Position numbers and translations under genes: made by a program
Shown: piece by piece, positions 42,980-52,967 of the stretch
How the letters are laid out: the number at the start of each line of letters is the position of its first letter
Position numbering within the stretch: position 1 is the first letter of the stretch
Notes under the pieces: model-generated
What the model saw: the letters and a program-made list of their open reading frames with translations, nothing else
Database searches by the model: none
Told to the model about the DNA's origin: nothing
From: Desulfosporosinus meridiei DSM 13257
GTDB taxonomy: Bacteria; Bacillota; Desulfitobacteriia; Desulfitobacteriales; Desulfitobacteriaceae
NCBI RefSeq assembly: GCF_000231385.2
Contig: NC_018515.1
Coordinates: 2,686,501 to 2,750,500, forward strand
Direction: 5' to 3'
Length of the DNA: 64,000 bases

Positions 42980-43069
42980 AAATCTCCCTCCACCATGAAA
43001 AGTGTTTCTGCTTCGATAGAGGGTATTTTATCCCAAGACTTCTCCTTTTAACCAAAAGCAATCGGATTG

Positions 43070-44077
43070 TTAAGATTTACAATTTGAGAAGTCTGCGGCA
43101 AGTTCTTCTAACCGATGTAATTGATCTCTTAAACCTAAGACAATTAATAGATCTCCCTGGTATATTTCGTCCCCAGCACTGGGATTACTGATTACTTGAT
43201 TTTCTCGTAAGATAGCTAGTACAATTGCACCTGTTTGTTGTTTAATTCCACTTGTTAGTAAGGTTCTACCAACTAAACAGGATCCTTCATCAATTTTCAG
43301 TTCTACCATTTCCATTTCGATATTATGGTCATGAATAACAGTTTCCAGATACTCTACACTAATAGGCTTTAATATGGACATGGCCATCCTCCAACCACTT
43401 AAGGTCGCAGGGGAAATGACTTTATCAGCCCCTGCACGAAGCAGCTTTTTTTCAGACTCGGGCTGATCCATACGTGCTACCACATTAATATTAGGGTTCA
43501 GTCCTTTGGCCGTCAAAGTGACAAAGACATTTAGAGAATCCTCCGGAAGAGCAGAGATAAGTCCCTTAGCCTTGCTTATGGCGGCTTTATTCAGGGTTTC
43601 GTCATGAGTTGCATCACTATTAATAACTAGAAAGCCTTCTGCAATAAGTTCGTTAGCCAGCTCTTCCTTCTGTTCTATTACAACACATTGGGCACCTTCT
43701 TTACGAAGGCGGTAAACAACTTGCCTGCCGACACGTCCCGCTCCGCAAACGATAACATGATCTTCTAGTGCTTCTATTTTTTTGTTCATCTTTCTTCTCC
43801 AATATACTCCAGCCAACTGACCCTCAATCAGAAAGGCCATTAATTGTCCAGCAAAATATAACATAGCACCGGCTCCACTCAGCATCAGGAATATTAAAAA
43901 GATATGGCCTGCTTCGGTTTGAGCCTGAATGTCTCCGAATCCCACCGTAGTTACTGTCTGAACTGTAAGATAGATAGCCCTTGATATAGTAAGATGCTCT
44001 GTAATTACTAGCCCAGCTGTGCCTATGATTATTGTAATAAGTAAAGCGATAAAGGCTATCCAAACCCTTCTAACCAC
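43070..44077 (-). CDS. Potassium channel with RCK/TrkA domains (MthK-like)
   Basis: Two-helix K+ channel with a cytoplasmic gating ring, 335 residues. Membrane helices at about 5-25 and 65-90 flank the selectivity filter TVGFGD near residue 46. RCK_N begins at VIVCGAGRVGRQV near 107 with a Rossmann nucleotide site; RCK_C covers about 240-325 (VELKIDEGSCLVGRTL region). GTG at 44077 is preferred because AGAGGTG lies 6 bases upstream; the longer ATG frame begins without a site. The BON gene downstream may be co-transcribed. Confidence 0.9.
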   Translation of the reverse strand: MVRRVWIAFIALLITIIIGTAGLVITEHLTISRAIYLTVQTVTTVGFGDIQAQTEAGHIFLIFLMLSGAGAMLYFAGQLMAFLIEGQLAGVYWRRKMNKKIEALEDHVIVCGAGRVGRQVVYRLRKEGAQCVVIEQKEELANELIAEGFLVINSDATHDETLNKAAISKAKGLISALPEDSLNVFVTLTAKGLNPNINVVARMDQPESEKKLLRAGADKVISPATLSGWRMAMSILKPISVEYLETVIHDHNIEMEMVELKIDEGSCLVGRTLLTSGIKQQTGAIVLAILRENQVISNPSAGDEIYQGDLLIVLGLRDQLHRLEELAADFSNCKS

Positions 44078-44120
44078 GATTTGCACCTCTTCTGTTAAGT
44101 CAAGCATTACCTATTAAAAC

Positions 44121-44948
44121 TCAAATTGTTAAGTAATCCCTTAGCTTAAGGATATTTTCATAGGGTATATCTATTTGTCCCAGCTTTACATACCCTGAAG
44201 GTCCATGATAATCACTTCCGCCGGTTGCTATAATTGCATTTTTTTCAGCAACCTCCGTGTAATATTGAATCAGCGCCGTTTGTTTTTCCCAATATCCATA
44301 ATATACTTCAAGTCCTATTGGACGATAGGCCAATAACGAAAACACTATTTGGGGATCCCATAGCAGTCCTGGATGGGCTATAACGGGAAGTCCACCACAA
44401 GAGAATATTAAATCTACAGCATCCTCGAAAGCATGGTTTAAATAGGGTATGTGAGCTATTCCTCCTGGACGAAAGTGTGCTGCTATCTCTCGCCAGTTCT
44501 TAGAAGAGTTGCCATCTTCCTGGTGATACATAGCTCTCATGATATGCCCCTTTGTAACGGCACCATCGGCACCGACTTCTTTCTCAACATCTTGCCAATT
44601 TAGAGATATTCCATTGCTAATTAAACAATCAACCATATCATGGGCTAAATTAGTGCGCTGTGTTCGGATCTCTTTTAAACGCCCTTGGAGAAGCGGATGA
44701 TTAACATTATTAAAATACCCCAGAAGGTGAACCTCATGACCTCGATAGCTTGTTAATAATTCTACACCAGGGATGATTTTGATATTTAGTTCTTCAGCAA
44801 GTTTTTCAGCCTTGCTGACGGCTTGCGTGCTTTCATGGTCCGTAATTGCTATAGTTTGAACATTATTAGCATGAGCAAGGCTAATGACCTCTTCTACTGA
44901 AAGCAAGCCATCGGACTCATGAGTATGAATGTGTAAATCGGACCTCAA
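44121..44948 (-). CDS. PHP domain phosphoesterase (3',5'-nucleoside bisphosphate phosphatase/RNase AM type)
   Basis: Polymerase-and-histidinol-phosphatase family enzyme of 275 residues with metal ligands DLHIHTHESDG at the N terminus, AITDHES near 35, GVELLTSYRGHEVHLLGY near 60, IAHPGLL near 190 and GGSDYHG near 248. YciV-type members hydrolyse pAp and trim 5' ends of RNA. TTG at 44948 (MRSDLHIHT) is chosen because GGAGG lies seven bases upstream, whereas the ATG two codons earlier is too close. It precedes the K+-channel gene by 43 bases on the same strand. Confidence 0.9.
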   Translation of the reverse strand: MRSDLHIHTHESDGLLSVEEVISLAHANNVQTIAITDHESTQAVSKAEKLAEELNIKIIPGVELLTSYRGHEVHLLGYFNNVNHPLLQGRLKEIRTQRTNLAHDMVDCLISNGISLNWQDVEKEVGADGAVTKGHIMRAMYHQEDGNSSKNWREIAAHFRPGGIAHIPYLNHAFEDAVDLIFSCGGLPVIAHPGLLWDPQIVFSLLAYRPIGLEVYYGYWEKQTALIQYYTEVAEKNAIIATGGSDYHGPSGYVKLGQIDIPYENILKLRDYLTI

Positions 44949-45081
44949 GTACATCCCTCCCTAAAAATGTATTTTGCTTTCGTAATATATATTATAGTAT
45001 GCCTATTCTTGTTTTTCTTCAAAAATCCTGCCTTCCTGTTCTATATTTAATGAATATTTCTTGAAAGAAACCTAAAACATA

Positions 45082-45110
45082 TTGACACTTTTAACTTTTT
45101 CCGATATAAT
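45082..45110 (+). promoter_or_regulatory. Perfect consensus promoter of the tRNA-Trp gene
   Basis: TTGACA at 45082-45087, 17-base spacer, TATAAT at 45105-45110. Predicted start near 45117, 15 bases before the tRNA. Confidence 0.92.
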
Positions 45111-45131
45111 TCATTTCGTTGCAAAAAACAT

Positions 45132-45205
45132 AGGGGATTAGTTTAATGGTAGAACAGCGGTCTCCAAAACCGTCAGTGGGAGTTCGACTCTCTCATCCCC
45201 TGCCA
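45132..45205 (+). tRNA. tRNA-Trp (anticodon CCA)
   Basis: Acceptor AGGGGAT pairs with ATCCCCT; discriminator G and an encoded CCA tail follow. The D-arm, a GCGGT/ACCGT anticodon stem with loop CTCCAAA (anticodon CCA), and a GTTCGAC T-loop are all present. It stands alone rather than in a tRNA cluster, with its own promoter and terminator. I see no base that breaks the cloverleaf. Confidence 0.96.
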
Positions 45206-45217
45206 CAAGAAAATTTG

Positions 45218-45244
45218 ACACCGCAAGTGATTGCGGTGTTTTTA
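45218..45244 (+). terminator. Terminator of tRNA-Trp
   Basis: Perfect 9-bp stem ACACCGCAA/TTGCGGTGT with a GTGA loop followed by five T residues. Confidence 0.92.
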
Positions 45245-45365
45245 ATTGCCATCACACATGTCAACGTTCCCTTTGTGCCGGTTGAACAGACACATCCCAG
45301 GACATGCTGAATAGAATATACAAACCTCTCATTCTTATGCGACTCTAAATGAGGGGGTGAACTGA

Positions 45366-45446
45366 ATGCTTTTAGGATTCTTAGGTGTTTTAGTAGCTTT
45401 ATTAATAATAATCGCTCTATTATTGGTAATAATCAGAAAACTTTAA
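45366..45446 (+). CDS. Single-span membrane microprotein, 26 residues
   Basis: MLLGFLGVLVALLIIIALLL followed by VIIRKL: one hydrophobic helix with a short basic C terminus. GAGGGGGTG precedes the ATG at good spacing. I do not know the family; it resembles small stress- or transport-associated membrane peptides. A 26-base inverted repeat lies 17 bases after the stop. It is downstream of tRNA-Trp but beyond its terminator, so it has its own promoter. Confidence 0.6.
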   Translation: MLLGFLGVLVALLIIIALLLVIIRKL

Positions 45447-45463
45447 TGGTTCAGCTACAAAGT

Positions 45464-45489
45464 ATAGCCTGGGTTTAAACCCGGGCTAT
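45464..45489 (+). terminator. Hairpin after the 26-residue microprotein gene
   Basis: A 26-base near-perfect palindrome (ATAGCCTGGGTTT and its complement with one wobble) and no loop beyond the centre. No strong T-run follows, so termination may be partial. Confidence 0.55.
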
Positions 45490-45533
45490 CTGAGTCTAAA
45501 ACATTTAACACAAATTTTGTGAATATCGCGTCA

Positions 45534-45566
45534 AAAAGCTCAACCTAAAAAATAGGCTGAGCTTTT
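45534..45566 (-). terminator. Terminator of the activase-like gene
   Basis: AAAAGCTCA-N-CCTA with its complement and a T-run on the minus strand, 8 bases after the stop at 45575. Confidence 0.85.
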
Positions 45567-45574
45567 AACTAATT

Positions 45575-48500
45575 TTAATCTAGTTTACACTCAATTAAGT
45601 TTGATTCTCCACTTAAAATAGAGAGCTTAGGTTCGAGTAAATTTTTCTCTTTTTCTAAGGCTGAAGGAGGATCTTCGAGAGTGGCTTTTTTAATATTTTC
45701 CGTAGCCACTGCAAGCATAAGTTTAATTCGATTAAGTTGATTGACTTCACTTGCTCCCGGGTCATAATCAATTGCCGCAATGTTGGCCTTCGGGTAGGAG
45801 CGTCTGATTTCTCTGATCATGCCTTTGCCGGTAATATGATTCGGCAAGCAAGCAAAGGGTTGTAGACAAACGATATTATTTACCCCACTGCGGATCAGTT
45901 CAACCATCTCTCCTGTCAGGAACCACCCCTCACCACACTGATTGGCTAGCGAAAGGTGTTTTTCAGCGTACTTAGCAATTTCTTCGATTGGTTTAGGTGG
46001 TTCAAAACGTTTGCTGGCTTCAAGTGCCTTCTTCATAACTTTTCGATAAGATTCAATTCGATTCTCCGAAAAATAACCTGAAACCATCTGCCAAAAGCTG
46101 CCCGATAATTGCTGATATTTTATTCGGTTATCAAAGGCACCATATAAAAGAAAGTCAGTTAAGTCGGGAACTACAGCCTCGGCTCCTTCAGCTTCCAACA
46201 ATTCTATGATATTATTATTGGCTGTCGGGTGAAACTTAACTAATATTTCACCGACAACACCAACCTTCGGCTTGACCAAATCCTCGTATAGTTCTAAACC
46301 ATCAAAATCTGCCACAATTTGGCGGATGTTCTCGGCGTGTTCTTTACTATTCCCATTTTTTAGAGATTCTTGGCACCGTTTCACCCAATAGTCATACAAG
46401 AGATTTGCTGAGCCCGGAAATTTTTCATAAGGACGCACCCTATATAATACTCTCATTAATAAATCTCCGTAAACTAGTCCTCGCATAATCTTATTAAACA
46501 TTGGAATAGTAAATTTGAACCCTGGATTCGTTTCCAGGCCGGATGAATTTCCTGTATTCAAAGCTATGACTGGGACATGTTCCATGTTCGCATCTTTTAA
46601 GGCTTTTCGGATAAAGGAAATATAGTTTGTAGCTCGACAGCCTCCACCCGTTTGTGTCATTATCACCGAAGTGTTGTTTATATCATAGTCTCCTGATTTT
46701 AAGGCCTTCATTAACTGACCTACTACAATAATGGCTGGGTAACAAGCGTCATTATGGACATACCTTAAGCCTTCATCAACTGCTGATTTATCTACAGAGG
46801 GCAAAAATTCTATACTATACCCAGAATCTTCAAAGGCAGTCTTAAAGAATTGAAAATGAATAGGCGACATTTGGGGGGCTAATATCGTGTGTGTTTTCTT
46901 CATCTCTTTTGTAAAGACAGCTCTCTTAGGATATTGGGAAAGCTTCTTAGGGATGAATTTCCTTTTATCACGTTCTTTAATTGCAGCGATTAAAGAACGC
47001 AAACGAATCCTCGCTGCTCCCAGATTATTAATCTCATCAATTTTGAGGACTGTATAAATTTTTCCGTAGGCTTCAAGAATTTCTTTTATCTGATCTGTCG
47101 TCACGGCATCTAGTCCACAGCCGAATGAGTTTAGCTGAATTAATTCTAAATCTTTTTGCTGAGCTACATAACTTGCTGCATTATATTCTCTGGAATGATA
47201 AACCCACTGATCAACAACTCGTAATGGCCTTTCAACATTACCCAAGTGTTGAATTGAATCTTCAGATAGAACTGCAAAACCATAGGAACTTATCATCTCG
47301 GGTATGCCATGATTTATTTCAGGATCAATGTGATAAGGTCTGCCAACGAGAACAATCCCTTTGATTTTGTTTTCTCGAACATAGTTTATAGTTTCTTCCC
47401 CTTTTAATCTGACATCCTCTTTGTATCGATCTAATTCTGCATAGGCTTTATCAAGAGCTCGCGCAAGTTCGGACTTGGGTATTCCCTCAGGTTCCAATTC
47501 TACAGAGAGTCGCTTTAGCATTCTCCCGGGCATATCCAACGGTAAGAAAGGATGATAAAAGGTCACCTGTTGCTCTCTCAGGCTATCCATATTAGCGTTA
47601 ATAGTTTCCGGATAAGAGGTAACTATCGGACAATTATAGTGATTGTCAGCTTCTTGATCTTCCTTTCGAGCATAAGGGATACAAGGATAGAATATCTTAT
47701 TTATCCCTTTTTTAATTAAATCTATTATATGGCCATGGGCTATCTTAGCCGGGTAACAAGCAGAATCGGAAGGAATGGTATCCATCCCCAGTTCATAAAT
47801 CTTATTAGAAGATCGACCAGAAATCAGAACGCGATACCCTAATTCTGTAAAAAAAGTGAACCAAAATGGATAGTCCTCATAAATGTTTAAAACTCTGGGA
47901 ATTCCAATAGTTCCCCTCGTTGCTTCTTCATTGGTTAAAGGTTTATATTTAAAGATTCTTTTGTATTTGTACTCGTAAAGATTAGGAATATCACTTTTGA
48001 TAAGGTCTTTTCCCAACCCTCTTTCGCAGCGATTTCCTGAAATATATTCATTTCCACCAGAAAAGTGTTTGATGCTTATCAAGCAGTTGTTTCCACATAA
48101 TCCACAACGTTTCATTGTGGTCTTTGTAGTGAAGTTCAACAAGTCATGCCCCTGAACCAGGGTCGTTTGACAGCCAAGCTCATGTTGATCTCTAGCGATT
48201 AAAGCAGCCCCAAATGCTCCCATAATCCCAGCAATATCCGGTCTGACAACTTCTTTTTTGGTAATTATTTCAAGAGCCCTGAGGACAGCGTCGTTATAAA
48301 ATGTTCCTCCCTGGACAACAATTTTCTGTCCCAGTTCTTCTACACTTCGCAACCGGATAACTTTAAATAAGGCATTCTTAATGACTGAAATGGATATTCC
48401 TGCAGAAATATCACTAATTTCTGCCCCTTCCTTTTGAGCTTGCTTTACTTTAGAGTTCATAAAAACTGTACAACGTGTTCCAAGATCCACCGGATGCCTG

Positions 48501-49921
48501 GATCTCTCGCTTAATTGAGCAAATTCCTTAACGCCCATGTTTAAGGAGTTTGCAAAGGTTTCTACAAAGGATCCACATCCTGAAGAGCACGCTTCATTTA
48601 AGGTAATTGACTCAATCACTCCATCACGGATAACCAAACTTTTCATATCCTGTCCACCAATGTCAAGAACAAACTCTACTCCCGGTTGAAAAAAGTTTGC
48701 TGCTGTGTAGTGGGCGACAGTTTCTATCTCTCCGATATCCACCCTGAGAGCCGCTTTAATAAGCTGTTCTCCATAGCCGGTAACAGCGGAATTTACGATT
48801 TTTACACCACTGTGTAGTTTACTGTATAAGCCTTTTAGTGCTTCTATCGTAGACTCTAAGGGTTTACCCATATTACTTCCGTAATAAGAATATAATAATC
48901 GCCCTTCTTCATCGACAAGAGCAAGCTTAGTAGTTGTTGAACCGGCATCAATACCCAGATAGGCATTTCCTTGATAATTATCTATATCTACTCTCGATAC
49001 CTTATGCTCATCATGTCTCTTCTTAAAAGCATCGTACTCTGCCTTTGAAGCAAACAGGATTTCCAATTCGTGGTTTTCGGAGTTATCGATTTTATGAATC
49101 TCAGGTACTTTGCCAAACAAGCTTTTAACTGTAAAGGGAACCATTTCAGTCGATGATAATGCTGCACCTATGGCCACAAAAAATTGGGAATTATCCGGCA
49201 ATATAACATTATTGCCTTCTAGTTTAAGGGTGTCAATAAAGCGATTTCTTAGCTCTGACATAAAGTGCAAAGGCCCACCTAATAGGGCGACGTTTCCACT
49301 AATGGGGCGTCCTTGGGCAAGTCCGCTTATAGTTTGGTTTACAACAGCTTGGAGAACAGAAACAGCAATGTCCTCCTTGGCAGCTCCTTCATTTAGTAAA
49401 GGCTGTATGTCTGTCTTGGCAAATACACCGCATCTGGAAGCTATTGGATAAATGTGATGATAGTTTTTGGCAAGTTCATTCAATCCGGGAGCGTCAGTCT
49501 GTAATAAAGATGCCATTTGATCAATAAAAGCCCCAGTACCTCCAGCACAGGTGCCATTCATCCTTTGCTCGATAGAATCTCCCAAAAAAGTTATCTTGGC
49601 ATCCTCACCGCCAAGTTCAATAGCTGTGTCTGTGTTTGGAATTACAATTTTGATTGCATTCGTACAGGCAATCACTTCCTGAATAAAGGGCTTTTCTAGT
49701 TTTTGAGAAATATTATACCCGCCTGATCCAGTGACCATTAGGGTTAGTAAATGTCCATTTATAACACTTTTTGCATCTTCCAGTACGGTAATAACTGTGT
49801 TTCGGATATTGGAAAAATGCCGTAAATATCTCTTGTAAAGAATGTTTTTCTGATTATCTAAAACAACTATCTTAACAGTTGTAGAGCCAACATCCAAACC
49901 AATATTCAAAACTTTACTCAT
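45575..49921 (-). CDS. 2-hydroxyacyl-CoA dehydratase activase-like giant protein (two ASKHA ATPase domains plus DUF2229 and HgdB-like region)
   Basis: A 1448-residue single chain. Two BcrA/BadF/BadG/HgdC-type ATPase domains come first: [12 protein letters not shown] near residue 6 with [12 protein letters not shown] near 120, and [11 protein letters not shown] near 330 with [12 protein letters not shown] near 450. A cysteine segment CGLCGNNC lies near 605, a DUF2229 region near 660-900, and an HgdB-like substrate-dehydratase-type region near 1005-1250. Activases use ATP to drive a low-potential electron into dehydratases. The exact substrate is unknown. ATG at 49921 follows GGAGGAAG. A TetR gene precedes it by 51 bases. 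Confidence 0.88.
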   Translation of the reverse strand: MSKVLNIGLDVGSTTVKIVVLDNQKNILYKRYLRHFSNIRNTVITVLEDAKSVINGHLLTLMVTGSGGYNISQKLEKPFIQEVIACTNAIKIVIPNTDTAIELGGEDAKITFLGDSIEQRMNGTCAGGTGAFIDQMASLLQTDAPGLNELAKNYHHIYPIASRCGVFAKTDIQPLLNEGAAKEDIAVSVLQAVVNQTISGLAQGRPISGNVALLGGPLHFMSELRNRFIDTLKLEGNNVILPDNSQFFVAIGAALSSTEMVPFTVKSLFGKVPEIHKIDNSENHELEILFASKAEYDAFKKRHDEHKVSRVDIDNYQGNAYLGIDAGSTTTKLALVDEEGRLLYSYYGSNMGKPLESTIEALKGLYSKLHSGVKIVNSAVTGYGEQLIKAALRVDIGEIETVAHYTAANFFQPGVEFVLDIGGQDMKSLVIRDGVIESITLNEACSSGCGSFVETFANSLNMGVKEFAQLSERSRHPVDLGTRCTVFMNSKVKQAQKEGAEISDISAGISISVIKNALFKVIRLRSVEELGQKIVVQGGTFYNDAVLRALEIITKKEVVRPDIAGIMGAFGAALIARDQHELGCQTTLVQGHDLLNFTTKTTMKRCGLCGNNCLISIKHFSGGNEYISGNRCERGLGKDLIKSDIPNLYEYKYKRIFKYKPLTNEEATRGTIGIPRVLNIYEDYPFWFTFFTELGYRVLISGRSSNKIYELGMDTIPSDSACYPAKIAHGHIIDLIKKGINKIFYPCIPYARKEDQEADNHYNCPIVTSYPETINANMDSLREQQVTFYHPFLPLDMPGRMLKRLSVELEPEGIPKSELARALDKAYAELDRYKEDVRLKGEETINYVRENKIKGIVLVGRPYHIDPEINHGIPEMISSYGFAVLSEDSIQHLGNVERPLRVVDQWVYHSREYNAASYVAQQKDLELIQLNSFGCGLDAVTTDQIKEILEAYGKIYTVLKIDEINNLGAARIRLRSLIAAIKERDKRKFIPKKLSQYPKRAVFTKEMKKTHTILAPQMSPIHFQFFKTAFEDSGYSIEFLPSVDKSAVDEGLRYVHNDACYPAIIVVGQLMKALKSGDYDINNTSVIMTQTGGGCRATNYISFIRKALKDANMEHVPVIALNTGNSSGLETNPGFKFTIPMFNKIMRGLVYGDLLMRVLYRVRPYEKFPGSANLLYDYWVKRCQESLKNGNSKEHAENIRQIVADFDGLELYEDLVKPKVGVVGEILVKFHPTANNNIIELLEAEGAEAVVPDLTDFLLYGAFDNRIKYQQLSGSFWQMVSGYFSENRIESYRKVMKKALEASKRFEPPKPIEEIAKYAEKHLSLANQCGEGWFLTGEMVELIRSGVNNIVCLQPFACLPNHITGKGMIREIRRSYPKANIAAIDYDPGASEVNQLNRIKLMLAVATENIKKATLEDPPSALEKEKNLLEPKLSILSGESNLIECKLD

Positions 49922-49972
49922 TCTCTTCCTCCACAATGTATGGTGAACATTCTAGTTAATAGTGTGACCTCA

Positions 49973-50548
49973 TTACTTTTGAAGGCTTATGCCCTTTGTA
50001 AATATTTTAACATAATTTGAAATACATGTCTGAAGATCCGTGTTAAATGTTAGCTTGCTCATTACTAATGATGTGAAAAATAAGCCAAAGTTAGTTGCTA
50101 AAAAGCTAACGGCTAAGGTTTCCGGGTTCTCAACTATGACACCTCTATTCCGCATTTCTTCGAAATAACTACTCAAAAGATTCTTAAACTCATTCGGAAA
50201 CTTCGATAACATTTTTTCAAATTGAGGATTAAATTCATCATTCTTTAAGTGCATCAAAATGATTTTTTGGTTTTTTCTTAATACATCTTGGTAGGAAGAA
50301 CATATATTGAATAGGTCTCGTTCTAAATTCCATTCTAGGTTTTCAAAAAGAGCAATAAATTTCGGCGTGAAAACAAATCTATCAAATGCTCTTTCAAATA
50401 GATTATGCTTGTTTTCGAAGTGTCTAAAAAGGGTCATTTCACTAACGCCTGCTTCTTTGGCAATTTCTTTAGTGGTTACAGCAGTATAACCTTTTTGTGA
50501 GAAGAGGACAATTGCTGCATCAATTATTTTATCTTCTGTAGTACACAT
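49973..50548 (-). CDS. TetR family repressor
   Basis: Regulator of 191 residues. Helix-turn-helix at about 25-50 (TAVTTKEIAKEAGVSEMTLF, then RHFENK) with the usual TetR spacing; the C-terminal ligand domain (about 70-190) is unrelated to named subfamilies by eye. ATG at 50548 follows GGAGGACACT; the longer frame overlaps that site. A perfect 9-bp inverted repeat overlaps the predicted transcription start just upstream, so it probably represses itself and the co-transcribed activase-like gene. Confidence 0.92.
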   Translation of the reverse strand: MCTTEDKIIDAAIVLFSQKGYTAVTTKEIAKEAGVSEMTLFRHFENKHNLFERAFDRFVFTPKFIALFENLEWNLERDLFNICSSYQDVLRKNQKIILMHLKNDEFNPQFEKMLSKFPNEFKNLLSSYFEEMRNRGVIVENPETLAVSFLATNFGLFFTSLVMSKLTFNTDLQTCISNYVKIFTKGISLQK

Positions 50549-50571
50549 AGTGTCCTCCAATCAATGAAGAA

Positions 50572-50593
50572 TATGTTAGTTCTTACTAACATA
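50572..50593. promoter_or_regulatory. Probable TetR operator
   Basis: Perfect inverted repeat TATGTTAGT-TCTT-ACTAACATA centred on the predicted transcription start of the TetR gene. Size and position fit TetR-type autoregulation. Confidence 0.72.
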
Positions 50594-50596
50594 AGT

Positions 50597-50625
50597 ATTT
50601 TATCATTCTTCTAAAACAACTTCAA
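50597..50625 (-). promoter_or_regulatory. Promoter of the TetR-activase operon
   Basis: On the minus strand TTGAAG, a 17-base spacer and TAAAAT, with the operator covering the expected start site near 50590. Confidence 0.6.
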
Positions 50626-50763
50626 TCCATCATCATGATAGAAATGCTTACTATATTTGTATTCAGTTCACCAGATAAAAGATTATTCCCTGTCCAAAAA
50701 TCTTTATAAGCATGAGCAGGCTAAAAATGTCATAAAAAGAGGAATTTCATTTCCACACAACAA

Positions 50764-50792
50764 TAGGGCTGGAACTTTAATTTCCAGCCCTA
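50764..50792 (-). terminator. Terminator of the EF-G-like gene
   Basis: Perfect 11-bp stem TAGGGCTGGAA/TTCCAGCCCTA with a 7-base loop, 14 bases past the stop. Confidence 0.88.
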
Positions 50793-50805
50793 GAGAATCT
50801 TTCTG

Positions 50806-52824
50806 TTAATTGTTGGCGGTTTTTAATTGATTGATTAATGCCTCGCTTATCTTGCTGGGGACTTCTTCATATCTAAGAAAACTCATGGTGAATGAACCCT
50901 TTCCTTGAGTTAAACTTCTTAAATCTATGGCATAGCGCATCATTTCAGCCTGCGGTACATGAGCGCGAATAGATGGCGTTTTTCCACTGCTATCCATTCC
51001 TAACACTCGCCCTCTTTTCCCATTTAGGTCAGCAATTACATCACCCATGAAGGCTTCAGGAACCCGCACTTCAATTTCAACAACCGGCTCTAGCAGGGTG
51101 GGTTTGGCTTGCTCTACACCTTTACGGAATGCCATAATCGCAGCAAGCTTAAAGGCCATTTCCGAAGAATCTACGGCATGATATGAACCATCACAAAGGG
51201 TAACCTTAATGTCCGTTACAGGGTATCCTACCATTGCCCCTTCGGCCATTGCTTCCCTAATTCCTTTTTCTACCGCTGGAATATATTGTTTGGGAACTGC
51301 GCCACCAAAAATCGACTCTGTAAATTCAAAGTCACTTCCTTCTAATGGCTCTAAGTTAATCCATACGTGACCATATTGACCATGACCACCCGTTTGTTTT
51401 TTGTGCTTTCCTTCAACTTTAACTGCCTTACGAATCGTTTCACGATAGGGAACTCGGGGAACTTTTAACGTAACCTCTACGCCAAACTTCCTGGCAAGTT
51501 TTTCTTGAAGAATATCGATTTGCATCTCTCCTAATCCTGTCAAAATCAACTCTTTTGTTTCTGTGTTTTTAGTTTTTATTATCGTCGGATCTTCTTCAAG
51601 CAAGCGTGATAATGCACTGCTAAGCTTATCCTCATCCCCTTTAGTTTTGGGTTGGATAGCTACTGACAGAGTAGGAATGGGAAAATCAATCCCCGCAAGC
51701 CTTAAAGGGTGGTCTTTTCCACATAAGGTATCTCCAGTTTTCACCTCTTGCAGCTTTGCGATCACTGCAATGTCTCCTGCACACACGAACCCGATAGGCT
51801 CTTGAGTTTTACCTCTAAGATAAAACGGCTGTCCAATTTTTTCTTCTACATCACGACTAGAATTATAGACTAAGGACTCTGCTTTGATTTTCCCCCCATA
51901 AACACGGAAGTAGGACATCTTCCCAACATAAGGATCCGTTAAGGTTTTAAACACAAGGGCTGATGTTTCCGAGACTACTTCCGGTACTGGAGCGTATTTT
52001 GCCAGGAAGTCCATAAGCTTTGAAACTCCAATATTCCTGCTCACTGAAGCGCAGAGCACGGGAATCACAAGATTTTGCTTTAACCCTAACTGCAAGGCAT
52101 TCTGTAAGTCCGCCTCGGTCAACCCCTCTCCTTCCAGATATTTCATTAGTAATTCATCGTCTGCTTCGGCCACTACTTCAGACAATTGCTCTCTTAGAAG
52201 ATCAACTTCTTCCTTGTACTCATCTGGAACTTCTTTAGTTGAGTACTTCCCACTGCCGTCCAAGTCATATTCATAGACTTTGTTATCCAGAATGTCTATG
52301 AGTCCTGTAAAACCAGATTCTTGCCCTAGGGGTATTTGAACAGGAACAAGCTTGGCCTGGGGATAAGCATCTTTGAGTTGATCCAAGACCTTATGGTAAT
52401 TAGCATTCTTACGATCTAGTTTATTAATAACAATAATCCTAGGTAATTTTTGTTCTTCCATCAGACCCCAAGCTATTTCTGCTTGAACTTCAAGCCCAGC
52501 TGTTCCGCAGAGTACTAGTACTCCACACTCGACCACACGCAGGGCACTCTTTACTTCACCTAAAAAATCTAAATAACCTGGACTATCAAGGACATTTACT
52601 TTGACACCTTGCCACTCAAATGGAATAAGACTCGTACTTATTGACACCTTGTGTTTTACTTCTTCGGGTAGATAATCTGAGATTGTGTTTCCTTCAGAAA
52701 CTTTACCAATACGATTGATCGCACCTGAATTAAAGAGAAAGGTTTCCGCCAGGGAAGTCTTTCCTGCTCCGCCGTGCCCAACTAGACAAACATTGCGAAG
52801 TTGTTTAGTGTCATAGGTTTTCAA
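50806..52824 (-). CDS. Elongation factor G-like translation GTPase (FusA2 type)
   Basis: EF-G paralogue of 672 residues acting on the ribosome or in its recycling. G1 is GHGGAGKTSLAE near residue 12, G3 DSPGYLDF near 78, G4 NKLDR near 132. The switch I RGITI sequence of canonical EF-G is absent: the region reads HKVSISTSLIPF. All later domains are present (domain IV GGHGQYGHVWI near 480, domain V SFTMSFLRYEEVP at the end). TTG start at 52824 follows AGGAGG. The housekeeping fusA must lie elsewhere. Such paralogues are linked to stress or tolerance. Confidence 0.9.
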   Translation of the reverse strand: MKTYDTKQLRNVCLVGHGGAGKTSLAETFLFNSGAINRIGKVSEGNTISDYLPEEVKHKVSISTSLIPFEWQGVKVNVLDSPGYLDFLGEVKSALRVVECGVLVLCGTAGLEVQAEIAWGLMEEQKLPRIIVINKLDRKNANYHKVLDQLKDAYPQAKLVPVQIPLGQESGFTGLIDILDNKVYEYDLDGSGKYSTKEVPDEYKEEVDLLREQLSEVVAEADDELLMKYLEGEGLTEADLQNALQLGLKQNLVIPVLCASVSRNIGVSKLMDFLAKYAPVPEVVSETSALVFKTLTDPYVGKMSYFRVYGGKIKAESLVYNSSRDVEEKIGQPFYLRGKTQEPIGFVCAGDIAVIAKLQEVKTGDTLCGKDHPLRLAGIDFPIPTLSVAIQPKTKGDEDKLSSALSRLLEEDPTIIKTKNTETKELILTGLGEMQIDILQEKLARKFGVEVTLKVPRVPYRETIRKAVKVEGKHKKQTGGHGQYGHVWINLEPLEGSDFEFTESIFGGAVPKQYIPAVEKGIREAMAEGAMVGYPVTDIKVTLCDGSYHAVDSSEMAFKLAAIMAFRKGVEQAKPTLLEPVVEIEVRVPEAFMGDVIADLNGKRGRVLGMDSSGKTPSIRAHVPQAEMMRYAIDLRSLTQGKGSFTMSFLRYEEVPSKISEALINQLKTANN

Positions 52825-52913
52825 GACGATTCCTCCTTGATTTGTTATTTAAGAAAAAGGTCACAGCCTTTTACTCGCAACAGATAACCGGAGTTTTTAA
52901 TGTCTCAGATCCC

Positions 52914-52938
52914 AGATTAGTACTAATCTATTGATTAG
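52914..52938. other. Overlapping inverted repeats upstream of the EF-G-like gene
   Basis: A perfect 16-bp palindrome AGATTAGTACTAATCT (52914-52929) overlaps a CTAATC-TATT-GATTAG stem-loop (52923-52938) in the 143-base gap before the EF-G-like start. Regulatory or terminator-like; which strand uses it is unclear. Confidence 0.45.
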
Positions 52939-52967
52939 AGTGGGGCAAGTATTCTCATGTTAGTTAA

